From an uncultured Lutibacter sp. (GTDB lineage: Bacteria; Bacteroidota; Bacteroidia; Flavobacteriales; Flavobacteriaceae): a stretch of DNA of 64,000 nt. Below, piece after piece: positions 25,978 through 33,921 of the stretch. Location: positions 372,001 to 436,000 of the forward strand of contig NZ_CANLZZ010000001.1 of assembly GCF_947495725.1 (NCBI RefSeq), written 5' to 3'. The notes under the pieces are model-generated. The model saw only the letters and a list, made by a program, of their open reading frames with translations. It made no database searches and had not been told where the DNA came from. The first letter of the stretch is position 1. The number at the start of each line of letters is the position of its first letter. The position numbers were made by a program, and so were the translations under genes.

Positions 25978-26895
25978 AAAATATACTCCCAAAGCTACTA
26001 CAAGAATAAAATACAATATCATATTTTTAAAAATATTAGATGTTGTTTTCTGTAAATAATTTGTAATTACAATTGCTGCTGGCAAAAAAATAAAAAAAAG
26101 TTCTGAACCATTTTTTAATGGAGCAGCAATTATTATAATTATAGAAATTATTAAATGAATTATTAATATTTGCCAAGCTGCTTTAAAGTTTTTACTAGTT
26201 AGTACAATTTTTGGAATTAAATTAATAATACACCAAATTAAAAGAGTAATTAACAATGTTAAGGGTATTAAAATTTTCAATGAATTATAATTTTGAAAAT
26301 CCAACCCATATTCGAAATTAAAACTGGAATAAAACACATTTAAATTATCATTATAAAAATGATAGGTAAAAAAAATAATTACAGGTGAAATAAAACCTAA
26401 GATAGGAACAAACAAATTCTTAAAATTTATATTTCTATAAATAAACATTGCTAAATAAATCAATAAAAAAAACAGAACACTCCATTGGTAAATTAAAGTT
26501 GACAAACCAATCCAAAGTCCCGCATCAAAAAGTTTTTGTATGGTATTAAAACCAGAATTTAAACTATATATTTTTCTAAAAGCAAACAATAAAAATAAAT
26601 TTGAAAAAAATAACTTTTCGGAATAAAAAGTTTCATTAAATGAACTTAAAAACAGAATAAATATCAACAAAGAATAAGAATTATCTTCGGTTAAATTATT
26701 TTTCCTCAAAATAAAATTAACAACAAAAAGCATAAAAATAAAGCCAAATAATAATCCAATTTTTGAAGCAATTGAAATTAAAGATAATTCAATATTTTGA
26801 GTTAAAAAGTTAGATAACAAGTACAGTATTGTAAATAGTATTAATAAATTAACAACTATTACGGGTTTAGTTTTATTAAAAAAATTTGCTATCAT
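25972..26895 (-). CDS. DUF6427 family polytopic membrane protein
   Basis: This 307-residue protein is nearly all hydrophobic, with about nine or ten membrane helices and few charged loops. The N-terminus MIANFFNKTKPVIVVNLLIL and the position beside upp are typical of a conserved flavobacterial protein labelled DUF6427. Its role is not known. It is divergent from the 65-residue DUF6341-like gene and convergent with upp, with which it shares six 3' bases. The family label is from memory; being a membrane protein is evident. Confidence 0.8.
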   Translation of the reverse strand: MIANFFNKTKPVIVVNLLILFTILYLLSNFLTQNIELSLISIASKIGLLFGFIFMLFVVNFILRKNNLTEDNSYSLLIFILFLSSFNETFYSEKLFFSNLFLLFAFRKIYSLNSGFNTIQKLFDAGLWIGLSTLIYQWSVLFFLLIYLAMFIYRNINFKNLFVPILGFISPVIIFFTYHFYNDNLNVFYSSFNFEYGLDFQNYNSLKILIPLTLLITLLIWCIINLIPKIVLTSKNFKAAWQILIIHLIISIIIIIAAPLKNGSELFFIFLPAAIVITNYLQKTTSNIFKNMILYFILVVALGVYFL

Positions 26896-26914
26896 TACTA
26901 TATTTCATACTTTT
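26884..26914 (+). promoter_or_regulatory. Promoter for DUF6341-trmB-ATL genes
   Basis: TTTG at 26884-26887, 19-base spacer, then TACTTTTG at 26907-26914: a good match to the Bacteroidota -33/-7 consensus (TTG, TAnnTTTG). The start codon follows 21 bases later. It overlaps the 5' end of the divergent DUF6427 gene. Confidence 0.6.
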
Positions 26915-26935
26915 GCCTGTAAATATAATTAAGAA

Positions 26936-27133
26936 ATGATTGCAAACAATATTTTTAAAGCGATAGGTGATTTTTTTACAAACGTTTTATTTGCGCCTTA
27001 CCACAGTGTAAGAGCAATGGATAACTGGTGGGCACAGAACACCATAAGTTGGATTTTTATTGTAATTACATTTATTGCATTCTTTTATTGGATAGGTGAA
27101 ATTAGAAAATATAAAAAAGCTGGAAACGAATAA
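26936..27133 (+). CDS. Small membrane protein, DUF6341-like
   Basis: The 65-residue protein has one membrane helix (about residues 37-54, SWIFIVITFIAFFYWIG) preceded by an amphipathic stretch (MIANNIFKAIGDFFTNVLFAPYHSVRAMDNWW) and followed by a basic tail. I recognise it as a conserved small flavobacterial protein (DUF6341 as I remember it). Its first residues, MIAN, match those of the divergent neighbour DUF6427. It has a good promoter and lies 47 bases upstream of trmB. Confidence 0.78.
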   Translation: MIANNIFKAIGDFFTNVLFAPYHSVRAMDNWWAQNTISWIFIVITFIAFFYWIGEIRKYKKAGNE

Positions 27134-27180
27134 TTATTCGTTTAAATTCATCAATCTACCTGTTTTAAAACAAATAACCT

Positions 27181-27852
27181 TTGGGAAGCAAAAATAAACT
27201 TAAAAGATTTCGTGAAAACGAAACGTTTGCTAATGTAATTCAACCTACAAGAAAAGAAGTTACAGAAGGCTTTTCAAAAAAAGGCAATTGGAATACTTTT
27301 TTTAACAACAACAATCCTATTGTTTTAGAGCTTGGGTGCGGAAAAGGCGAATACACTATTGCTTTAGCACGAAAAAATCCAAAAATAAATTATATAGGTA
27401 TTGATATAAAAGGTGCCCGTTTTTGGCGTGGAGCTAAAACGGCTTTAGAGGAGAAATTAACAAACGTTGCTTTTATTCGTACACAAATTGAATTGGTGGA
27501 CTTAATTTTTGCCGAAAATGAAGTACAAGAAATTTGGATAACCTTCCCCGATCCTCAAATAAAATATCAAAGAACAAAGCATAGAATGACCAATGCTGAA
27601 TTTCTAAAAAAATACCATAAAGTTTTAAAACCTGAAGGAGTTGTAAACCTAAAAACCGATAGCGAATTTATGCACGGTTATACCTTAGGTTTATTACATG
27701 GTGCAGGACATGAAGTTTTGTATGCTCATCATGATATTTACAAAAATTATCATGCACCAGAAGAGGTAACTTCAACACAAACATTTTACGAAAGTCAATA
27801 TTTAGAGGTTAATAAGCCTATAACTTATATCAAATTTAAAATTCGTTATTAA
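27181..27852 (+). CDS. trmB: tRNA (guanine-N7)-methyltransferase
   Basis: It methylates G46 of tRNA. The 223-residue Rossmann-fold protein has the SAM motif VLELGCGKGEYTIALARK near residue 45, GIDIKGARFWRGAKTA and the conserved ITFPDPQIKYQRTKHRM near 120. The start is a TTG codon (MGSKNKLKRFREN), matching the usual start of related proteins; no ATG is available nearby. The next gene, an alkyltransferase-like protein, begins 16 bases after the stop. Confidence 0.95.
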   Translation: MGSKNKLKRFRENETFANVIQPTRKEVTEGFSKKGNWNTFFNNNNPIVLELGCGKGEYTIALARKNPKINYIGIDIKGARFWRGAKTALEEKLTNVAFIRTQIELVDLIFAENEVQEIWITFPDPQIKYQRTKHRMTNAEFLKKYHKVLKPEGVVNLKTDSEFMHGYTLGLLHGAGHEVLYAHHDIYKNYHAPEEVTSTQTFYESQYLEVNKPITYIKFKIRY

Positions 27853-27868
27853 TTCCTATTTTTAACGA

Positions 27869-28198
27869 ATGGAAAATAAAAATTTCTTTCAAAAAGTTTA
27901 TTCTATTGCGAAATTAATTCCATTTGGAAGAGTAACAAGTTATGGTGCAATTGCAAAATATTTAGGCGCTGCACGATCGGCTCGAATGGTTGGTTGGGCT
28001 ATGAACGCTTCACACAACCTAGAAGAAATACCCGCACATAGAGTTGTAAACCGCAAAGGATTACTAACAGGAAAGCATCATTTTGATGGCACAAATCTTA
28101 TGCAACAATTATTAGAAAGTGAAGGAGTAATAATAATTGATAATCAAATTCAAAATTTTGAAGCTATTTTTTGGGATCCTCTTAAAGAATTAAACTAG
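27869..28198 (+). CDS. Alkyltransferase-like protein (ATL), MGMT family without active cysteine
   Basis: O6-alkylguanine transferases repair DNA by moving the alkyl group to the cysteine of PCHRV. This 109-residue protein has IPAHRVVNRKG, so the cysteine is replaced by alanine, as in ATL proteins that bind alkylated guanines and hand them to nucleotide excision repair. The DNA-binding helix-turn-helix is present (GRVTSYGAIAKYLGAARSARMVGWAM). It is downstream of trmB in the same transcript. Role in repair is inferred from family. Confidence 0.92.
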   Translation: MENKNFFQKVYSIAKLIPFGRVTSYGAIAKYLGAARSARMVGWAMNASHNLEEIPAHRVVNRKGLLTGKHHFDGTNLMQQLLESEGVIIIDNQIQNFEAIFWDPLKELN

Positions 28199-28293
28199 CT
28201 TTAAAATTTCACTTGCACAACAACATTAATTACCCTGTAATTTTACATTGCTTTATGTAACATTTTTTAACTTTATATATCAATAGGAATATG

Positions 28294-28301
28294 TATATTT
28301 G
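28294..28301 (+). promoter_or_regulatory. Candidate -7 box for mrp (TATATTTG)
   Basis: TATATTTG fits TAnnTTTG and lies 28 bases upstream of the mrp ATG. No well-placed -33 TTG is seen. Confidence 0.45.
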
Positions 28302-28329
28302 TTGTTTAGAATGATTTTATATAAAAGAC

Positions 28330-29454
28330 ATGACATTTAATAAACAAGATATACTAAAAGCATTAGAAACTATTACAGCTCCTGGTGAAGGTAAAAGTTT
28401 AGTAGAAAGCGAAGCTATTAAAAACATAGTAATTTTCGATAAAGAAGTTATTGTTGAAGTTACCATTGGCAATCCTACTTTACAAGCAAAAAAGAAAGTT
28501 GAAGTTGAAATTATGAAGGCTATTCATGAGCATGTTGACCAAAAAATTGACGTAAAAGTTAACGTAACTTCTAATGCCAAGAACGAAGAATTTAAGCCAG
28601 AAAAACCAAAAGTACCTGGAATAAAAAATATTATTGCAATTGCTTCTGGAAAGGGAGGCGTCGGAAAATCTACCATTACATCAAATATGGCAATTTCGTT
28701 ACAAAAAATGGGATTTAGCGTAGGTATTTTAGATGCAGATGTTTACGGACCTTCAACACACTTAATGTTTGATGTTGCAAATGCACGACCATTATCAGTT
28801 GAAATTGATGGTCGCTCTAAAATGCAACCAATAGAAAGTTATGGAGTTAAAATTCTATCGCTAGGTTTTTTTACTGATGCAAATCAAGCTGTAATTTGGA
28901 GAGGTGCAATGGCCTCAAAAGCTTTAAATCAAATGATATTTGATGCACACTGGGGAGAATTAGACTTTTTATTAATTGATTTACCTCCAGGAACAGGTGA
29001 TATTCATTTATCAATTGTACAATCTGTACCTGTAACAGGAGCAGTAATTGTTAGTACACCTCAAAATATTGCACTGGCCGATGCAAAAAAAGGAGTAGCT
29101 ATGTTCCAACAAGAAAACATTAATGTCCCTGTTTTGGGAATTGTTGAAAATATGAGTTATTTTACACCTGCTGAACTTCCTGATAATAAATATTATATCT
29201 TTGGAAAAGATGGTGCAAAAAATTTAGCAGAAGATATTGAAACAGCATTTTTAGGTGAAGTTCCATTGGTTCAAAGCATTCGTGAAGCAGGAGATGTTGG
29301 TCATCCAGTAGCACTTCAAGAAAATACACCGCTAGAAAATGCTTTTTCAGAAATTACTAAAAACACTTTAGCTCAGTTGGTGAAAAGAAATAAAGATTTA
29401 CCTCCAACAGATATAGTAAGAATTACCACAATGAGTGGATGTAGCACTAAATAA
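28330..29454 (+). CDS. mrp: Mrp/NBP35-family iron-sulfur cluster carrier ATPase
   Basis: It is a P-loop NTPase that carries and delivers Fe-S clusters. The 374-residue protein has an N-terminal MIP18/DUF59 domain (about 1-85), a linker and the Mrp domain with the P-loop ASGKGGVGKSTIT near residue 107 and LIDLPPGTGDIHLSI near 218. The C-terminus MSGCSTK carries one cysteine; the usual CxxC is not apparent in the C-terminal third. nifU-like follows after 3 bases, supporting a joint role in Fe-S cluster assembly. Confidence 0.93.
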   Translation: MTFNKQDILKALETITAPGEGKSLVESEAIKNIVIFDKEVIVEVTIGNPTLQAKKKVEVEIMKAIHEHVDQKIDVKVNVTSNAKNEEFKPEKPKVPGIKNIIAIASGKGGVGKSTITSNMAISLQKMGFSVGILDADVYGPSTHLMFDVANARPLSVEIDGRSKMQPIESYGVKILSLGFFTDANQAVIWRGAMASKALNQMIFDAHWGELDFLLIDLPPGTGDIHLSIVQSVPVTGAVIVSTPQNIALADAKKGVAMFQQENINVPVLGIVENMSYFTPAELPDNKYYIFGKDGAKNLAEDIETAFLGEVPLVQSIREAGDVGHPVALQENTPLENAFSEITKNTLAQLVKRNKDLPPTDIVRITTMSGCSTK

Positions 29455-29457
29455 AAT

Positions 29458-29706
29458 ATGAATTCGGAAGAACTTAAAATTAAAGTAGAAACTGCTTTAC
29501 AAGAAATAAGACCCTATTTAGAAGCAGATGGCGGGAATATAAAATTAGTTGAAATAACTGACGATACTGTTAGTGTACAACTTGAAGGTGCTTGTTTAGG
29601 TTGTTCTGTAAACCAAATGACTTTGAAAAATGGAGTTGAGGCAACTATTAAAAAATATGCCCCTCAAATAAAAAGAGTTATTGAAATAAATGGGATTACT
29701 TTTTAA
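29458..29706 (+). CDS. NifU-domain Fe-S scaffold protein
   Basis: The 82-residue protein is a single C-terminal-type NifU domain with EADGGNIKLVEI near residue 20 and the cluster-binding GACLGCSVNQMTLKNGVEATI near 42-62, where CxxC binds an iron-sulfur cluster. It starts 3 bases after mrp, so the two are co-translated and probably cooperate in cluster transfer. Confidence 0.94.
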   Translation: MNSEELKIKVETALQEIRPYLEADGGNIKLVEITDDTVSVQLEGACLGCSVNQMTLKNGVEATIKKYAPQIKRVIEINGITF

Positions 29707-29843
29707 CTCAAATTTGAAATATTTACACTATTAATTTTTTTAATTTTTTGTGTTTTAATAAAAGCTTAACTTTAAAATGTTTAGCTTTTATTATTTTTGG
29801 AACAATAGTTGTATTTTTTATAACAATCATTCGAAACTTTAAA

Positions 29844-30647
29844 ATGAAAAAACATATATACATATTTTTCTTGCTCATTTCAATAGCTTCATTTAGTCAA
29901 TCTGTTAAAATTGAACATACCCCATCTAAAAAAATGGCCTTTCAAAATGGTGAATGGTTAAAATTTAGAATGAGTTATAGTAATTTTTTGAATGCAGGTT
30001 ACTCCACAATTTCAGTAAAAAATACTTCAAATAAAGGTAAAGAGGCTTTCCATATTACCGGAACCGGAAAATCAACTGGGTTAGTAAGTTTATTTTTCAA
30101 AGTGAAAGACGACTATCAAACTTTTATTTACAAAGAATCTTTAAAACCATACAGGTTTATTAGAAAAATTGATGAAGGAGGTTACACAAAAGATAAAGAA
30201 ATATTTTTTGACTATGATAAAAAGGAAGCAACTGTAAAAAATTACAAACATAACACAGAAAGTAAGCATCCTATTAGTGATGAAATTCAGGATATTTTAT
30301 CATCTTTATATTGCCTAAGAAATCAAAATCTAAATAGTCTTGAAGAAGGTCAAGAATTGCAATTACAAATGTTTTTTGATCAAGAAATTAACAACTTTAA
30401 ACTTCAATTTTTAGGCAGAGAAATAATCAAAACTAAGTTTGGAAAAATTAAAACACTTGCATTTAGACCAATGGTTCAAGCCGGAAGAGTTTTTAAAGAG
30501 CAAGAAAGTGTTACAATTTGGGTTAGTGATGACGACAATAAAATTCCGCTTAAAATTAAAGCTTCGCTTGCCGTTGGTTCGTTAAGAGCAGATTTAGATG
30601 CTTTTAAAGGATTAGCGCACCCTTTTAACATTATTTTTGACAATTAA
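29844..30647 (+). CDS. DUF3108 domain protein, exported
   Basis: I chose the ATG at 29844 because it gives the signal peptide MKKHIYIFFLLISIASF before SQSVK. The mature protein (about 250 residues) begins FQNGEWLKFRMSYSNFLNAGYSTISV, the DUF3108 signature, and continues with beta strands (YRFIRKIDEGGYTKDKEIFFDY; WVSDDDNKIPLKIKASLAVGSLRADL). DUF3108 proteins are periplasmic and of unknown role. It is between nifU-like (137 bases) and an M23 gene (53 bases). Confidence 0.85.
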   Translation: MKKHIYIFFLLISIASFSQSVKIEHTPSKKMAFQNGEWLKFRMSYSNFLNAGYSTISVKNTSNKGKEAFHITGTGKSTGLVSLFFKVKDDYQTFIYKESLKPYRFIRKIDEGGYTKDKEIFFDYDKKEATVKNYKHNTESKHPISDEIQDILSSLYCLRNQNLNSLEEGQELQLQMFFDQEINNFKLQFLGREIIKTKFGKIKTLAFRPMVQAGRVFKEQESVTIWVSDDDNKIPLKIKASLAVGSLRADLDAFKGLAHPFNIIFDN

Positions 30648-30651
30648 ATTG

Positions 30652-30659
30652 TACTTTTG
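30652..30659 (+). promoter_or_regulatory. Candidate -7 box for the second M23 gene (TACTTTTG)
   Basis: TACTTTTG fits TAnnTTTG, 41 bases before the TTG start codon. A TTTG at 30636-30639 is only 12 bases upstream, closer than usual, so the -33 element is doubtful. Confidence 0.4.
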
Positions 30660-30700
30660 CGTTTTATTTTTTGAACCATTAATTCGTAAATACAAATCCT

Positions 30701-31969
30701 TTGAAAAAACTATTCATATTATTATCAATTCTATTAATAATATCTTGCAAGGAAGATAAACCAATATCAGTAGCTCTAAAGCCTGAATTACCAAAAGACA
30801 TCTATGAATTTGGATTTAATTTAAATAACTTTAAAGTAATTAACGATACCATAAAACCAGGCGAAAATTTTAGTGAAATTTTAGACAGAAATCATATAGA
30901 TTATCCTAAAGTTCTTGAAATTGTAAATAAAATAAGAGATTCTTTTAATGTCCGAAAAATTAAAAGTGGTATCCCTTATACTATTTTAGCTAAAAAGGAT
31001 TCAACAGAAAAAGCAGAGGTATTTATCTACAAACATTCAAAAGTAAGATATACCGTTGTAGATTTTAAAGACTCAATAATTGCCGCGTACAACGGAAAAA
31101 AACCTGTTACTGCAGAACTTAAAACTGCCTCAGGAATAATTACAAATCACTTATCTGAAGCCATCGAAAGCCAAGGGCTTAGTTCTTATTTAACTTACAA
31201 AATGGCTGATGACATTTACGCCTGGACAATTGATTTTTCCAGACTTCAGAAAGGAGATAAATTTAAATTAATTTACGAACAACTTTATATAAATGATACA
31301 GTTCCTGTTGGAATTGGTGATGTAAAAGCAGCGCTTTTTGAACACGGTGGAAAACCTTTTTACGCCTTTAAATTTGTACCTGATTCCATATTAAATATTC
31401 CTGATTATTTTGATGAAGAAGCTACAAATTTACGCAGACAATTCTTAAAAATGCCAGTAAAATTTAGCAGAATTTCTTCTCGATATAATTTGCGAAGAAG
31501 AATTGCTTTTTATGGAAATAAAATTAGACCACATAAAGGAACCGATTTTGCCGCACCAGTTGGAACTCCAATTATGGCAACGGCTAACGGTACAGTAACT
31601 GAATCTGCTCGCAAAGGAGGAAATGGAAATTATGTAAAAATTAGACATAATGGAACGTACAGTACACAGTATTTGCATATGAGCAAAAGAGCTGTTAAAG
31701 TAGGCCAAGTTGTAAAACAAGGCGATATAATTGGTTATATTGGAATGACTGGTAATACAAGTGGACCTCATGTATGTTATCGTTTCTGGAAAAACGGCGC
31801 ACAAGTAGATCCTTTAAAACAAAAGCTACCAGCAGCTGAACCTATGAAAGAGAATATAAAACCAACATTCTTTAATTTTATTGAACCAATAAAAAGAGAT
31901 TTGGATAATATAAAGTACCCAATATTAGAAAACGAAATTAGTATACCTGAAGAAGAATTAGAATCATAA
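30701..31969 (+). CDS. M23 family metallopeptidase, lipoprotein
   Basis: The 422-residue protein starts from a TTG codon with MKKLFILLSILLIISC, a lipoprotein signal (Cys16), followed by KEDK, an acidic pattern like those linked with surface export in Bacteroidota. The central part (about 50-270) is an LysM/OapA-like region (IKPGENFSEILDRNHIDYPKV). The M23 domain (about 275-390) has HKGTDFAAPVGTPIMATANGTV and SGPHVCYRFW; note HxCYRFW where a second histidine is usually expected, so one zinc ligand may be lost. It might therefore regulate amidases rather than cut peptidoglycan. Confidence 0.9.
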   Translation: MKKLFILLSILLIISCKEDKPISVALKPELPKDIYEFGFNLNNFKVINDTIKPGENFSEILDRNHIDYPKVLEIVNKIRDSFNVRKIKSGIPYTILAKKDSTEKAEVFIYKHSKVRYTVVDFKDSIIAAYNGKKPVTAELKTASGIITNHLSEAIESQGLSSYLTYKMADDIYAWTIDFSRLQKGDKFKLIYEQLYINDTVPVGIGDVKAALFEHGGKPFYAFKFVPDSILNIPDYFDEEATNLRRQFLKMPVKFSRISSRYNLRRRIAFYGNKIRPHKGTDFAAPVGTPIMATANGTVTESARKGGNGNYVKIRHNGTYSTQYLHMSKRAVKVGQVVKQGDIIGYIGMTGNTSGPHVCYRFWKNGAQVDPLKQKLPAAEPMKENIKPTFFNFIEPIKRDLDNIKYPILENEISIPEEELES

Positions 31970-31981
31970 TATTTTTTTAAA

Positions 31982-33547
31982 ATGAAAAATGTAAATCCAA
32001 CAGAAACAAAAGCGTGGCAAAAACTCACAAACCACTATAATGAGATTAAAGATGAACATATAAAATCATTATTTAATTCAGACAACAACCGAAAAGATAA
32101 GTTTACAATCAATTTTAATGATTTTGAATTTGATTATTCTAAAAACAGAATATCAGAAGAAACCTTAGGGTACCTTTTTGAACTTGCAAATGAAGTAGAT
32201 TTAAAAAGCGCTATGGATTCATATTTTTCTGGAGAAAAAATTAATCAAACAGAAAAAAGAGCCGTGTTACACACTGCACTTCGTACACAATTAAATAACG
32301 AAGTTTTAGTTGAAGGTAAAAATGTTTTACCCGAAATTAAAGCTGCTTTAAATAAAATTGAAGGTTTTACTAACAAAGTTGTTTCTGGCGATTGGAAAGG
32401 GTATACAAATAAGTCAATTACCGATGTTGTAAATATTGGTATTGGAGGTTCGGATTTAGGTCCAGATATGGTTGTTGAGTCATTGAAATACTACAAAAAC
32501 CATTTAAATGTTCATTTTGTATCGAACATAGATGGAGATCACGTACAAGAAGTAATTAAAAATTTAAATCCAGAAACTACACTATTTGTTATTGTTTCAA
32601 AAACATTTACCACCCAAGAAACTCTTACAAATGCAACTACTATTAAAAAATGGTTTTTAGAATCGGCATCTTCACAAGATGTTGCAAAGCATTTTGTTGC
32701 AGTGTCAACAAATCTAAAAAACGTAAGTGAATTTGGAATTGATAATGATAACATTTTCCCAATGTGGGATTGGGTTGGTGGACGTTTCTCATTATGGAGT
32801 GCTGTAGGTTTATCAATTAGTTTGGCAGTTGGTTTTAAAAACTTTAACGAATTGTTAGTAGGCGCTTTTGAAATGGACGAACATTTTAAAAATACCCCAT
32901 TTGAAAACAACGCTCCAGTTGTCTTAAGTTTAATTGGCATTTGGTACACAAACTTTTTTAATTGTGAAACAGAAGTTATTTTACCTTATTCTCAATATTT
33001 AAGCAAATTGGCTCCTTATTTACAACAAGCTATTATGGAAAGTAATGGAAAAAGTGTTGATAGAAATGGGAATAAAATTAATTACCAAACAGGTAATATT
33101 ATTTGGGGAGCTCCAGGTTCAAACTCGCAACATGCTTTTATGCAGCTATTACACCAAGGTACTAAATTAATTCCAGCTGATTTTATTGGATTTAAAAATT
33201 CACTTTATGGAGATGACAATCACCATACTAAGTTAATGGCTAACTTTTTTGCTCAAACACAAGCATTGGCAGAAGGTAAAACAAAAGAAGAAGTACATTT
33301 AGATTTAAAAACTCAAGGTAAAATTGACGAAATTGAAACATTATTACCATTTAAAGTTTTTGATGGAAATAAACCAAGTACAACAATTTTAATTGAAAAA
33401 TTAACCCCTAAAACTTTAGGTAGTCTAATTGCTTTCTATGAACATAAAATATTTGTCCAAGGAATTATTTGGAATATCTTTAGTTTTGACCAATTTGGGG
33501 TTGAGCTAGGGAAAGAATTGGCAAATAAATTTCTTCAAAATAAATAA
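31982..33547 (+). CDS. pgi: Glucose-6-phosphate isomerase
   Basis: It interconverts glucose-6-phosphate and fructose-6-phosphate in glycolysis. The 521-residue protein has the sugar-phosphate sites [18 protein letters not shown] near residue 150, [14 protein letters not shown] near 203, the active-site [13 protein letters not shown] near 268 and the C-terminal [13 protein letters not shown]. It starts 12 bases after the M23 gene and may be transcribed with it. A terminator lies at 33568-33603. Confidence 0.97.
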   Translation: MKNVNPTETKAWQKLTNHYNEIKDEHIKSLFNSDNNRKDKFTINFNDFEFDYSKNRISEETLGYLFELANEVDLKSAMDSYFSGEKINQTEKRAVLHTALRTQLNNEVLVEGKNVLPEIKAALNKIEGFTNKVVSGDWKGYTNKSITDVVNIGIGGSDLGPDMVVESLKYYKNHLNVHFVSNIDGDHVQEVIKNLNPETTLFVIVSKTFTTQETLTNATTIKKWFLESASSQDVAKHFVAVSTNLKNVSEFGIDNDNIFPMWDWVGGRFSLWSAVGLSISLAVGFKNFNELLVGAFEMDEHFKNTPFENNAPVVLSLIGIWYTNFFNCETEVILPYSQYLSKLAPYLQQAIMESNGKSVDRNGNKINYQTGNIIWGAPGSNSQHAFMQLLHQGTKLIPADFIGFKNSLYGDDNHHTKLMANFFAQTQALAEGKTKEEVHLDLKTQGKIDEIETLLPFKVFDGNKPSTTILIEKLTPKTLGSLIAFYEHKIFVQGIIWNIFSFDQFGVELGKELANKFLQNK

Positions 33548-33567
33548 ACTGTTTAATTGTAAATGCA

Positions 33568-33603
33568 AAACGAGGCTTCCGAAAAATTTCTGAAGCCTCG
33601 TTT
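33568..33603 (+). terminator. Intrinsic terminator after pgi
   Basis: 12-bp perfect stem AAACGAGGCTTC at 33568-33579 and its complement at 33592-33603, loop of 12 bases with a smaller inner pairing, followed by a short T-rich tail. Confidence 0.75.
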
Positions 33604-33921
33604 AATTTATACTGTTTTTATTTTTTATAAAGGTTTTAGCTTAGAAATCATAAATACAACATTCTAAATTCATATAAAATGTTAATTTTTTTTAACATTT
33701 AAAACGCAACTTAATATAATTTAAAACATCTGTTAATAAACTGTTTATATTTAGTTATAAGGTATGTCCATATTAAAAGTGATTATTACTACTTTTAAAA
33801 AATGTTAAAAATTGTTAAAATTTATCTAAAATTAACATTTAGATAAAGTAACTTTTACTAATAATCATCAGTTTTGCTGACGAATAAAATCAATCAATTC
33901 AATATTAATTCAAATTACAAA
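33604..33921 (+). promoter_or_regulatory. Long AT-rich leader upstream of the TonB receptor gene
   Basis: The 318 bases before the receptor gene hold no supported ORF. Visible elements are an inverted repeat at 33821-33847 (TTTATCTAAA, 7-base loop, TTTAGATAAA), repeated TGTTAAAA words near 33800-33818, and no clear TAnnTTTG box. Such leaders of SusC/TonB-receptor genes often hold the promoter for a dedicated ECF sigma factor or a regulated 5' UTR, but none of those is proven here. Confidence 0.4.

Noticed and set aside
29748-29843. Upstream start of the DUF3108 protein
   Set aside because: It would put a second hydrophobic stretch before a standard signal peptide that starts at 29844, and it occupies the intergenic gap.
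33874-33921. Upstream TTG start of the TonB receptor
   Set aside because: The extra 16 residues precede a good signal peptide that begins at the ATG at 33922.
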